From: Burkholderia sp. lig30
GTDB taxonomy: Bacteria; Pseudomonadota; Gammaproteobacteria; Burkholderiales; Burkholderiaceae
Assembly (NCBI RefSeq): GCF_000687455.2
Contig: NZ_JGVW01000074.1
Span: forward strand, 1 to 64,000
Length of the DNA: 64,000 nucleotides
Reading direction: 5' to 3'
In this document: one piece after another, positions 56,638 to 64,000 of the stretch
Layout: the number at the start of each line of letters is the position of its first letter
Numbering within the stretch: position 1 is the stretch's first letter
The notes under the pieces: generated by a model
Told to the model about the DNA's origin: nothing
Database searches by the model: none
Seen by the model: the letters and a program-made list of their open reading frames with translations, nothing else
Translations under genes and position numbers: made by a program

Positions 56638-57630
56638 ATGAGCAAGCTTCAACTTTCCATCGCCGTTGGCAACTATGACCGGATGCGACCGCTGATCGAC
56701 GGCGACGTCCAGATCGACGGCGTCGACCCCGTGTTCATGCTGCAGGACCCGGAGGAAATTTTCTTTCGTGCCTTCCGGCACGCGGACTACGACATTTGTG
56801 AGCTTTCGCTCAGCAGCTATTCGGTGAAGACGGCCGCGGGCACGTCGCCCTACATTGCCGTGCCGGTGTTCCCTTCGCGCGCGTTCCGGCACAGCTCGAT
56901 CTATGTGCGTTCCGACCGCGGGATCGATCGTCCCGAGGACCTGAAGGGCAAGCGGATCGGCGTGCCGGAATACCAGCTCACGGCCAATGTGTGGGTCCGG
57001 CTGTTTCTGGAGGAAGAGTATGGCGTGAAGGCGTCGGACATTCGCTGGGTGCGGGGCGGCTACGAGGATCCGACACGCGTGGAGAAGATCGCGTTGAACC
57101 TGCCCGAAGGCGTCGTGCTGGAAAACGCGCCCGAAGGCCAGACGATTTCGAACCTTCTTGCCGACGGCGAGATTGACGGCGTGATCGGACCGCGCGCGCC
57201 GTCGTGCTTCGAGCGTGGACATCCGAAGGTCAAGTACCTCTTCGATGACCCGCAAAAGAGCGCCGCCGAATGGTACGAGCGCAGGACGCTCTTCCCGATC
57301 ATGCACACGCTGGGCATTCGCAAGACGCTCGCGGATCAGCACCCGTGGCTGCCCGGCGCGATCGCGAAGGCGTTCGAGCAATCAAAGGAAGTGGCGCTGG
57401 CCCGTTTGAGCGACACCTCGGCGACCAAGGTGACGCTGCCGTTCATCGAGGACCAGTTGCGCAATGCGCGGCGTCTGATGGGGCACGACTTCTGGTCGTA
57501 CGGATTCGCGAACAACGAACACGTGATCGACCGCTTCCTCGCGCAGCACCATGCCGAGGGTTTGTCGAGCCGTCGCCTGCAGCCTGCTGAACTGTTCCAC
57601 CCGGCCAGCCTGGAGCGATTCAAGATCTGA
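56638..57630 (+). CDS. ophC: 4,5-dihydroxyphthalate decarboxylase
   Basis: A 330-residue cytosolic enzyme converting 4,5-dihydroxyphthalate to protocatechuate. It starts MSKLQLSIAVGNYDRM and contains PVFMLQDPEEIFFRAFRH and GKRIGVPEYQLTANVWVRL, part of a fold related to periplasmic binding proteins. CAGGAGCAGGA precedes the ATG at 56638. The frame stays open beyond its stop codon, which is noted separately. Confidence 0.93.
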   Translation: MSKLQLSIAVGNYDRMRPLIDGDVQIDGVDPVFMLQDPEEIFFRAFRHADYDICELSLSSYSVKTAAGTSPYIAVPVFPSRAFRHSSIYVRSDRGIDRPEDLKGKRIGVPEYQLTANVWVRLFLEEEYGVKASDIRWVRGGYEDPTRVEKIALNLPEGVVLENAPEGQTISNLLADGEIDGVIGPRAPSCFERGHPKVKYLFDDPQKSAAEWYERRTLFPIMHTLGIRKTLADQHPWLPGAIAKAFEQSKEVALARLSDTSATKVTLPFIEDQLRNARRLMGHDFWSYGFANNEHVIDRFLAQHHAEGLSSRRLQPAELFHPASLERFKI

Positions 57631-57822
57631 CCTCTCGCGGCGGTCGTTGGTGCCTCAACGCCGTACGGCACGCTCACGCTCGGACGTCACCCGAACCTGC
57701 CCTACGAGCTGATGGACAAGTACGATGCGACGCTTCCGAACGGTGCGAGCGTGCCAGGCGCGACGAAGGTGGGCCGCGAAATGAGCGCGGCGGCCCAGTG
57801 CCGCTCGCGCCAGCTAACGCGC
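57631..57822 (+). pseudogene. Possible gene remnant after ophC, family unknown
   Basis: Directly after the ophC TGA the same frame is open and coding-like: it reads TPYGTLTLGRHPNLPYELMD, then KYDATLPNGASVPGATKVGR. It has no start codon or RBS of its own near the front and merges into the leader of the MarR gene. I do not recognise it. It may be the truncated end of a lost enzyme gene. Confidence 0.4.
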
Positions 57823-57849
57823 TATGATTGTCACCAGTCTGGTCACAAT
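57823..57849 (+). promoter_or_regulatory. -10 box and 23-bp palindrome before the MarR gene
   Basis: Half-sites ATTGTnACCAG (57827-57837) and CTGGTnACAAT (57839-57849) form an imperfect palindrome centred at 57838, matching at 20 of 23 positions. TATGAT (57823-57828), a likely -10, overlaps its left edge. The site is 15 bp before the ATG, a layout suited to autorepression. It differs from the TAGA-N2-TCTA box. Confidence 0.6.
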
Positions 57850-57864
57850 AACGGCGAGGAAGGT

Positions 57865-58455
57865 ATGGCAGCAGCACGTAGTTCAGGCAAGGGCGGGGGC
57901 GCGAGCGAGGACCCCATCCTGCGGCACTGGCGCGAGGCGGTGCCGGATGATCGTCTTGCTCACCTGGTGAAGGATGCGGGCCGCGCGATGATACGTGGCC
58001 TGCAAATGCGCCTGGCGCAGCATGAAGTCTCGTTCGGCCACTGGGCGTTTCTGCGTGTGCTGTGGGTCACCGACGGTCTGACGCAGAAGGAGCTCAGCGA
58101 CGAGACCGGCACCACGACGCCCACCACGTTCAGCGCGGTGTCGGCGATGGAAAAGCTCGGGTACGTCGAGCGCCGCTATGCGCCCGGCAATCGCAAGAAC
58201 ACGCACGTCTATCTCACGCCGCGCGGGCGGAGCCTGAAAAACAAGCTCGTCCCGCTCGCGGAAGAAGTCAACGAAATCAGCGTCAGGGGCCTGAAAGCCA
58301 CCGAGATCAACGTCGCGCGGAAGGTCCTGCTGGCGATCATCGAGAACATGGCACGCGACGAATCCGAGTCGGACGACCCGGCGCTGCGCATTCCGTCGAC
58401 GCGGGAAGTGGGCAACCTGATCGCGGCACGCGGCGAAGAAATCGATCAGGATTGA
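57865..58455 (+). CDS. MarR-family transcriptional regulator
   Basis: A 196-residue winged-helix regulator. The recognition region is LTQKELSDETGTTTPTTFSAVSAMEKLGYVERR (about 72-104), followed by the wing APGNRKNTHVYLTPRG. It has an extended N-terminus (about 40 residues) and a charged tail. Since it sits between ophC and ophE, it is the best candidate to control the oph genes, most likely as a repressor relieved by phthalate or an intermediate. GAGGA precedes the ATG. Confidence 0.9.
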   Translation: MAAARSSGKGGGASEDPILRHWREAVPDDRLAHLVKDAGRAMIRGLQMRLAQHEVSFGHWAFLRVLWVTDGLTQKELSDETGTTTPTTFSAVSAMEKLGYVERRYAPGNRKNTHVYLTPRGRSLKNKLVPLAEEVNEISVRGLKATEINVARKVLLAIIENMARDESESDDPALRIPSTREVGNLIAARGEEIDQD

Positions 58456-58496
58456 GGCGCAGCGCTTCAGGTCATTCCCGAGTAGCAATCAAATTA

Positions 58497-58542
58497 TAGA
58501 TCTAATAATATTGGCGAGCGTGCCAGGTCCAAGACTGGCACG
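58497..58542 (+). promoter_or_regulatory. ophE upstream region: TAGATCTA box and inverted repeat
   Basis: TAGATCTA (58497-58504) lies in AT-rich sequence and resembles the oph box without its 2-bp centre. It is followed by perfect 8-bp arms CGTGCCAG (58519-58526) and CTGGCACG (58535-58542), 51 bp before the ophE start. The second element could be an operator or a leader hairpin. Confidence 0.5.
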
Positions 58543-58592
58543 ACGGCAGGCCACTGCATGCTGATTTCTCGCTCAAAAGATACGGATCTGGA

Positions 58593-59438
58593 ATGGATGG
58601 AATGACCCGCGCGGCGATGACGCGCAACGTCCGCGATGCGCTCGCGGAAGATGTCGGCGAGGCCGACTGGACGTCGCTACTGATCGACCCCGACGCTTCA
58701 GCCGAAGCTGTCCTGACTGTGCGCGAACCCGCCCTGCTGTGCGGCAGGCCGTGGTTCGACGAAACACTCCAGCAGGTCGACCCGCGCATCACGATTGAAT
58801 GGTTTGTCGGCGAAGGCGAACGGATGCGCGAAGGGCAGGCCGTCTGCCGGATCGCTGGCCCGGCGCGCGGTATGCTCACCGCCGAGCGCACCGCGCTCAA
58901 CTTCATTCAGTTGCTTTCTGGCGTGGCCACCGAGACGAACGTGATGACGCGGATCGTCGAAGGCACGTCCGCGCGGATTCTCGACACGCGAAAAACGCTA
59001 CCCGGATTGCGCCTCGCGCAAAAGTACGCGGTGTGTATCGGCGGCGGCGAAAACCATCGTCGCGGGCTGTACGACGGTATCCTGATCAAGGAAAACCACA
59101 TCGCGGCGGGCGGCGGCATTGCGTCGACGCTTCGCGCCACTCAAGCGTTGGGTGCGGGTGTGCCCGTGCAGGTCGAGGTGGAGACGCTCGATGAGTTAAA
59201 CGAAGCGTTGGCTGGGGGCGCCGCGGCGATTCTGCTCGACAATTTCTCGATCGAGGCGATGCGCGAGGCGGTGCGCGTCACCGCAGGGCGAGCCGAGCTG
59301 GAAGTCTCGGGCGGTGTGACCGAGGAGACGCTGCGAACCATTGCCGAGACCGGCGTGGACCGCATTTCGCTCGGCAAGCTGACGAAGAACGTCAGGGCGA
59401 TTGATTTTTCGCTGCGCTTCGCAGCGTTCGCCGGGTAA
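58593..59438 (+). CDS. ophE: Quinolinate phosphoribosyltransferase paralogue in the phthalate cluster
   Basis: A 281-residue NadC-family enzyme. Active-site segments are TAERTALNFIQLLSGVAT, ARILDTRKTLPGLR, GGGENHRRGLYDGILIKENH and VEVETLDELNEA. NadC converts quinolinate and PRPP to nicotinate mononucleotide. Phthalate resembles quinolinate, so an additional copy in the cluster probably keeps NAD synthesis going when phthalate inhibits the housekeeping enzyme; this was proposed for ophE in strain DBO1. The ATG at 58602 is an alternative start. Confidence 0.92.
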   Translation: MDGMTRAAMTRNVRDALAEDVGEADWTSLLIDPDASAEAVLTVREPALLCGRPWFDETLQQVDPRITIEWFVGEGERMREGQAVCRIAGPARGMLTAERTALNFIQLLSGVATETNVMTRIVEGTSARILDTRKTLPGLRLAQKYAVCIGGGENHRRGLYDGILIKENHIAAGGGIASTLRATQALGAGVPVQVEVETLDELNEALAGGAAAILLDNFSIEAMREAVRVTAGRAELEVSGGVTEETLRTIAETGVDRISLGKLTKNVRAIDFSLRFAAFAG

Positions 59439-59544
59439 CGAGATCGGGGCGAACGGGGCGCATGTGTGCGCCCCGTCGAAGCTGGGGGCTGCCTGTTGCC
59501 TGCTTTCCGGATTTCAAACTGTCCGGTTTGCCGGAAGCACCGAT

Positions 59545-59591
59545 AAAAAAACCTCGCTTTAACAGAGTACATGGCTCTGTTCAAAGCGAGG
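59545..59591 (-). terminator. Terminator after ophB
   Basis: CCTCGCTTT-AACAGAG (59552-59567) pairs with CTCTGTT-C-AAAGCGAGG (59575-59591), a 16-bp stem with one bulge. Seven A (59545-59551) give a U-tract for minus-strand transcripts. A second GC hairpin at 59454-59475 probably serves ophE on the other strand. Confidence 0.8.
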
Positions 59592-59620
59592 GTAACGAGG
59601 GCTTTTACGCTTACCCCGGA

Positions 59621-60799
59621 CTATGAAAGCGTGACATCTGCGCCCGTTTCGCTCGACTTCAGAATCGCGACGCAGATTTCCAGCGTGCCCTTCGCCCATT
59701 CGCCATCGTGTAGCGGCCCGCATCCGTCGACCACCGCGCCATACAGCTCGTCGATCACTTCGGCGCGCGGCACGGCGGGTGCGGGCAGCGGCAGCGTCTG
59801 GCGCTGTTCGTCGCCGTAGACGACGATCGAATCGGGCAGCGGACGCAGGTCCGCATGCTCGCAAGACACGATAACCGGGCCGAAATGCTGATGAAATCGC
59901 AGCGGCTCGTCCGCGGTGGCCGTTGGCGGCTTGTATGCCGATCCGCCGTAGGTGCCGGCCGCCTTGAGCCTGGCCTCGTCGTCCGAGGACTCGAGCGTCT
60001 CCAGACGGCGGCGGGCGCTGCCGTACGCGTCGGGGTTCGTGCGATCACCCATCTCGCCGATCCAGCCGCTCCACTCATCGGTGTTGAAGTGGCCGTAGCC
60101 GTTGTACGAGAGCGACGCATACGCGCCGTTCTCGAACCAGATCAGCGCCGAATACGCCCCCTCGGTCGGGCGCGACGGATCCCACCGGCCGACGCTCGCG
60201 CGCAGCCGGGTCGCGCGCGAGCCGGCCAGCATTCGCACGATGTCGACCTGGTGCGCGGCCTGGCTGAAGACGGCGCCGCCGCCTTCGGCTGTCGCCAGCT
60301 CCTCGGGCCGGCGCGGTCGGTACAGGTAGTCGGTGTAATTGACGGCCTGAATCATTTTTACCGCTCCGAAATCGCCGAGGTCGATCAGTTCGCGCGTACG
60401 CAGGTACGGCGTGTCGAAACTGTGGCAATGGCCGACGATCAGATGCACGTTCGCTGCGCGGCATGCAGCGATCATGCGATCGCAGTCCGCAGCAGCGAGC
60501 GCCATCGGCTTTTCGACCAGCACGTGTTTGCCTTTCGCCGCGGCAATTTCCGTGTGATGCGCGTGGAACTGGTGCGGACTCGCAACGTAGATGATCTCGA
60601 CGTCAGGGTCCTCCGCCAACTCCGCGACGCCCGCATAGGTGGGCGCCGCGAAGTCGGCGGCGAACTGCCGCCGCGCTTCCTCACGCGGATCGCACGCAGC
60701 GACGAGCTGGACTCTGGAGTCGCGCAGGAAGGTCGGCAGCATCAGCGAGAATGCCCGTCCCAGTCCCGCGACCCCGATGCGCAAACGGCGCTGCTCCAT
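59621..60799 (-). CDS. ophB: cis-Phthalate dihydrodiol dehydrogenase
   Basis: A 392-residue Gfo/Idh/MocA-family NAD-dependent dehydrogenase. The Rossmann motif is [12 protein letters not shown], the EKP motif is in [11 protein letters not shown], and the catalytic segment [18 protein letters not shown] follows. It oxidises the cis-dihydrodiol from OphA2 to 4,5-dihydroxyphthalate. GGGAGG precedes the ATG at 60799. It follows ophA2 by 16 bp in one operon. Confidence 0.93.
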   Translation of the reverse strand: MEQRRLRIGVAGLGRAFSLMLPTFLRDSRVQLVAACDPREEARRQFAADFAAPTYAGVAELAEDPDVEIIYVASPHQFHAHHTEIAAAKGKHVLVEKPMALAAADCDRMIAACRAANVHLIVGHCHSFDTPYLRTRELIDLGDFGAVKMIQAVNYTDYLYRPRRPEELATAEGGGAVFSQAAHQVDIVRMLAGSRATRLRASVGRWDPSRPTEGAYSALIWFENGAYASLSYNGYGHFNTDEWSGWIGEMGDRTNPDAYGSARRRLETLESSDDEARLKAAGTYGGSAYKPPTATADEPLRFHQHFGPVIVSCEHADLRPLPDSIVVYGDEQRQTLPLPAPAVPRAEVIDELYGAVVDGCGPLHDGEWAKGTLEICVAILKSSETGADVTLS

Positions 60800-60815
60800 G
60801 GCCGTGTGCCTCCCG

Positions 60816-62147
60816 TTATTGCTTGACCTGATAGTCCGTTGCGAGCGCGGACGGCTGGTCGTCAGGTTCCGGGTTCTTCTTGCTGACGTAACGCGCGGCA
60901 TACGTGCGCCAGTCGATTTCTTTCGGCACGACAGCCTGGTACGAGCACACTTCCCGGGGAATCGCCTGCGCACCGGTGCCGATGGCTTCGCCATCCTTCT
61001 CGAATTCGGCGAGCGCGTCGATCATGCGGCGTCGGAATTCGACGATCGCGAGATCGCTTGCGCCGAGGCGCTCGTCCGACCGGTTCGCAATCGGGCCCAT
61101 CGTGACCCACATGGCGACGTCCTGGTTCGGGAAGCCCGAGATGCCGGTGAAATTGCCGGCCTTCATCGCCTGGCGGTCCTGCCAGAAGCGGTTGTCGTGA
61201 TTGCGCAGCGGGCGATAGTACGGGTCGAGATCAATACCGACCTGCTGACGCAGGAACTTGCGCCACGTTTCGTTTTCCGGCGTCGTCTCCGGATCGCCCC
61301 AGGCCATGAAGTAGAACACTGTGTTCGTGTCGTCCATCGGCACGTTGACGTTCGCGACGTTGTACAGATTGTTCGGCGGAATCAGCACCGTTCCCGGCGC
61401 CACGAACACCGTGGAGCGCACGTAGTCGTGCGTGTTGGCGTTGAAGATCGGGCGGCGCAGCGCGGCGTAACGAAAACCGTAACCGGTGCGCTCGACCTGC
61501 AGCCGCGGCGCCTTGTCGGTGGACGGGCGCAGCCAGTTCTTGCCGGTCGCTTCGGCGCCGCCGACGCGTGCCGGCACGAAGTCCGACGAATGCAGGCTCG
61601 AGCTGTGCGCGGAATCGATCGCGCCTTCGAGAATCTGCGCCCAGTTGCACGGCAGCAGCACCTTCGCGATGCTCACGCGGGTGTCGGCGGTCGGCGCCCA
61701 GGCCGGCGGCACGAACTCGGGGATGGCGTTTTGCGGGCCCATGTACGCCCACACCATGCCGCCCCATTCCTGCACTGGATAGGCCTTGTGCTTGACCTTG
61801 TCGGTCATGCAGCTCGACGCGGGTTCGGACGCCATTTCGAGCACGTTGCCGGCGACGTCGAACTTCCAGCCGTGATACAGGCAGCGCAGGCCGGCATCTT
61901 CGTTGCGGCCGTAGACGAGCGATGCGCGGCGGTGCGGGCAGTACTCGTCGAGCACGCCGACGCGGCCTTCGGAATCGCGGAATACGACGAGATCCTCGCC
62001 GAATATGCGCGCTTTGACCGGCGCGCCGTCCGGCTCGCTGACTTCTTCGATGAGGCAAACCGGCGTCCAGTGTCGGCGCATCAACTGGCCCATCGGGGCA
62101 TCGCCTTCGACGCGGCACAGCAATTCGTTTTCTTGGTGGGTCAGCAT
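60816..62147 (-). CDS. ophA2: Phthalate 4,5-dioxygenase, oxygenase subunit
   Basis: A 443-residue Rieske oxygenase. The Rieske ligands are C70, H72, C89 and H92 ([14 protein letters not shown]). The mononuclear-iron segment [19 protein letters not shown] has D178, H181 and H186. It hydroxylates phthalate at positions 4 and 5 with electrons from OphA1. GGGAGA precedes the ATG. It belongs to the single-component oxygenase group with no beta subunit. Confidence 0.95.
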   Translation of the reverse strand: MLTHQENELLCRVEGDAPMGQLMRRHWTPVCLIEEVSEPDGAPVKARIFGEDLVVFRDSEGRVGVLDEYCPHRRASLVYGRNEDAGLRCLYHGWKFDVAGNVLEMASEPASSCMTDKVKHKAYPVQEWGGMVWAYMGPQNAIPEFVPPAWAPTADTRVSIAKVLLPCNWAQILEGAIDSAHSSSLHSSDFVPARVGGAEATGKNWLRPSTDKAPRLQVERTGYGFRYAALRRPIFNANTHDYVRSTVFVAPGTVLIPPNNLYNVANVNVPMDDTNTVFYFMAWGDPETTPENETWRKFLRQQVGIDLDPYYRPLRNHDNRFWQDRQAMKAGNFTGISGFPNQDVAMWVTMGPIANRSDERLGASDLAIVEFRRRMIDALAEFEKDGEAIGTGAQAIPREVCSYQAVVPKEIDWRTYAARYVSKKNPEPDDQPSALATDYQVKQ

Positions 62148-62195
62148 GTAATGTCTCCCGGCGAGAGGTCGCCTTCATCAACAGGTGTGGCTCAA

Positions 62196-62224
62196 CTATA
62201 TTAGAGATCTAGTTATACTGGCAA
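62196..62224 (-). promoter_or_regulatory. ophA2B promoter with TAGA-N2-TCTA operator
   Basis: On the minus strand TTGCCA (complement of 62219-62224) is the -35 and ATATAG (complement of 62196-62201) the -10, with a 17-bp spacer. The spacer holds the box; in plus-strand sense it reads ATTAGA-GA-TCTAGT (62200-62213). This is the same layout as the ophA1 promoter. Confidence 0.7.
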
Positions 62225-62341
62225 GAACCTTTCGGTGCATGCGGGAAAGTACGGACGGTCGAAAGTGCCGATGGACCAGAAATATTCGATCCCTAATATA
62301 AAGAAGCGGGATTCATCGCCGATAGATACGGTGAGCTTAAA

Positions 62342-62355
62342 AATAGAGATCTAAT
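62342..62355 (+). promoter_or_regulatory. oph-type box overlapping the chemoreceptor ribosome-binding site
   Basis: AATAGA-GA-TCTAAT (62342-62355) matches the TAGA-N2-TCTA boxes of the oph promoters. It ends 2 nt before the ATG at 62358, and its AGAGA is the only purine-rich candidate for the ribosome-binding site. Confidence 0.65.
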
Positions 62356-62357
62356 AC

Positions 62358-63902
62358 ATGAGACGAATCACCTTTTATCAGAAGCTCTGGATCCCCCTTG
62401 CGATTTCCTTGCTATGCATCGCGGCGATTGCGGCGTTTGGCGTGATTCAGGACAAACTGGACGGCATTGCGGAGCGCGAACGCGCACTGCGCGAGATTGC
62501 CGATATCGCCGGGACCACGGTGTCGCGCTACCAGCAACTCGTCGCCTCCGGCCAGTTGAGTCCCGCGGACGGCAAGCGCGAGGCGCTGGCTGCGCTTCGT
62601 GCGATGCGCTTCGGCAGGGACGGCTACATTGTCGTCATCGATCCCGGGATGCATGCGGTGATGAATCCCTCGAAACCGGAAACCGAGGGCAAGTTCCTCG
62701 GTGACTACACCGACGCGAAAGGGGTGTACGTCTATCGTCGAATGACCGCGGTCGCGAACGACAGTGGCGGGGGCTTCGTCGATTACTACACGCATCGGCC
62801 CGGTGAAACCGCCCAGGTCAGAAAGCGCAGCATGGTCAAACGCTCATCGGCCTGGAACTGGATATTCGTCACTGGCGAGTATGTGGACGATATCGATTCC
62901 GCGTTCTGGCGCTCCATGTATGTGGCGTTGTTTTTTGTCGCGGCAATCAGCGTTGTGCTGGGTGTCCTGGTCTTTCTCGTCAACCGCTCCTTGATTCGCG
63001 CCCTCGGCGGTTCTCCCGAATACGCGAAGACCGTCGTGCGCGCAACGGCAAGCGGTGACCTGTCCTGTGCGATTGACTCGCGAGCCGCCGAGGACAGCCT
63101 GGTCGGGCAAATCCGCGTGATGCAAACGCGTTTGCGCGCAGCCGTTTCGGAGATTCAGCGAGGCGCCGAGACCATCACGCTGGCGATGGAGGAGGTGGCG
63201 ACAGGAAACGCGGACCTGTCGCAACGAACCGAAGCACAGGCTGCTGCGCTCCAGCAGACCGCAGCGAGTCTTGCACAGTTCAAGTCGGCTGTCGCCGATA
63301 ACTCGGTGAACGCGGAGAGCGCTGCGCGCCGCGCCGCGGACGCGCTGAATTCAGCCCGGCAAGGTTATGAAGCGGTTAGCGCGGTGGCCGGGACAATGAA
63401 CAACATCGCGGCCAGCTCGGCGGAGGTCAACAACATCGTGGGCATGATTCAGGGCGTGTCCTTCCAGACGAATATTCTCGCCCTGAACGCGGCGGTCGAG
63501 GCAGCACGCGCCCGGGAGCATGGGCGCGGCTTTGCTGTCGTGGCATCGGAAGTGCGGGCGCTTGCGCAACGGTCGTCTGTCGCGTCGCGGAACATCGAAA
63601 CGCTGATTGGCACGTCGGATGGACACGTTCGGCAGGGCGCAAGACAGGCGAGTGTGGCGGGCGAGCGCGTCGAAGAGATACTCGATACCGTTCGACAGGT
63701 CGATGGTGTGCTGAGAGAGATCGCGTCCGCGTCCGAGGAGCAACGCAACGGCGTCGAAGAGCTGTCGCGCGCGTTGTCGCAGATCGACGACGTCACGCAA
63801 CACAACGCAGCCCTCGTGGAAGAATCCGCCGCGGCGACTGAAGCGGTGCGAGATCAGGCCAGAAAGCTTCTCGAAAGCGTTTCGAGTTTCAGGCTGGCAT
63901 AG
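62358..63902 (+). CDS. Methyl-accepting chemotaxis protein with single Cache domain
   Basis: A 514-residue chemoreceptor. Helix 1 (about 10-30) and helix 2 (about 192-212) flank a periplasmic single-Cache (sCache_2) domain, with GRDGYIVVIDPGMHAVMNPSKP and WNWIFVTGEYVDDIDSAF. The signalling tip is near [17 protein letters not shown]. It ends FRLA with no CheR pentapeptide. It is divergent from ophA2 and carries an oph-type box at its start, so phthalate or a related aromatic acid is the most likely attractant. This is inferred from context and not from ligand-pocket residues. Confidence 0.92.
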   Translation: MRRITFYQKLWIPLAISLLCIAAIAAFGVIQDKLDGIAERERALREIADIAGTTVSRYQQLVASGQLSPADGKREALAALRAMRFGRDGYIVVIDPGMHAVMNPSKPETEGKFLGDYTDAKGVYVYRRMTAVANDSGGGFVDYYTHRPGETAQVRKRSMVKRSSAWNWIFVTGEYVDDIDSAFWRSMYVALFFVAAISVVLGVLVFLVNRSLIRALGGSPEYAKTVVRATASGDLSCAIDSRAAEDSLVGQIRVMQTRLRAAVSEIQRGAETITLAMEEVATGNADLSQRTEAQAAALQQTAASLAQFKSAVADNSVNAESAARRAADALNSARQGYEAVSAVAGTMNNIAASSAEVNNIVGMIQGVSFQTNILALNAAVEAARAREHGRGFAVVASEVRALAQRSSVASRNIETLIGTSDGHVRQGARQASVAGERVEEILDTVRQVDGVLREIASASEEQRNGVEELSRALSQIDDVTQHNAALVEESAAATEAVRDQARKLLESVSSFRLA

Positions 63903-64000
63903 ACGGGGGCGATCGATCGCGTTGGTTCGGGCAAACGGCCGTGATGGTCGACATGTGGCATAAGTTCCCGGTGAGCAGGTAACCGCATCGGCCTCGGGCT
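63903..64000. other. End of window
   Basis: The last 98 bp hold no gene that can be supported. Confidence 0.5.

Overview
The window is high-GC, gene-dense DNA typical of the Burkholderia cepacia complex. The evidence is two Burkholderia-type trimeric porins, DUF4148 and DUF3331 proteins, AcoR- and GlxA-type regulators, and an oph phthalate cluster in the layout known from B. cepacia DBO1 (family knowledge; no search was run). No rRNA, tRNA, CRISPR array or intact insertion sequence was seen.

1-25.5 kb is a quaternary-amine and one-carbon catabolic region. After a porin cut by the left edge come fdhA (formaldehyde oxidation), a GbdR-like regulator, glyA, an M19 dipeptidase, a DUF5943/V4R protein, dgcA-dgcB-etfA-etfB (dimethylglycine demethylation with its own electron-transfer flavoprotein), gbcA-gbcB (glycine betaine Rieske monooxygenase) and an orphan betaine-binding protein. 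An APC permease, an ABC importer with no binding-protein gene, purU and a second porin follow. Together these genes demethylate glycine betaine towards sarcosine, clear the formaldehyde, recycle folate and pass glycine to serine. Sarcosine oxidase is not in the window.

25-33 kb holds the carnitine branch: a CdhR-like regulator, then caiX-cdhC-cdhA-cdhB, which turns L-carnitine into glycine betaine for the first region. A compositionally atypical DEAD-box helicase and a 62-residue ORF lie between regulator and operon. 33-53 kb is mixed: a DadA-like oxidase, a globin-coupled GGDEF-EAL protein beside an Aer-like receptor, a livJHMGF-type importer, a small ferredoxin, an AcoR-like sigma-54 activator, an MHYT-GGDEF-EAL protein and an EAL-HDOD protein.

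54-64 kb is a phthalate degradation island: ophA1 (reductase), ophD (permease), ophC (decarboxylase), a MarR regulator, ophE (NadC paralogue), ophB (dihydrodiol dehydrogenase), ophA2 (oxygenase) and a Cache-domain chemoreceptor. The main new observation is a palindromic TAGA-N2-TCTA box in the promoters of ophA1, ophD and ophA2 and directly before the chemoreceptor start codon, with a spacer-less variant before ophE. This suggests that phthalate catabolism, uptake and chemotaxis form one regulon.
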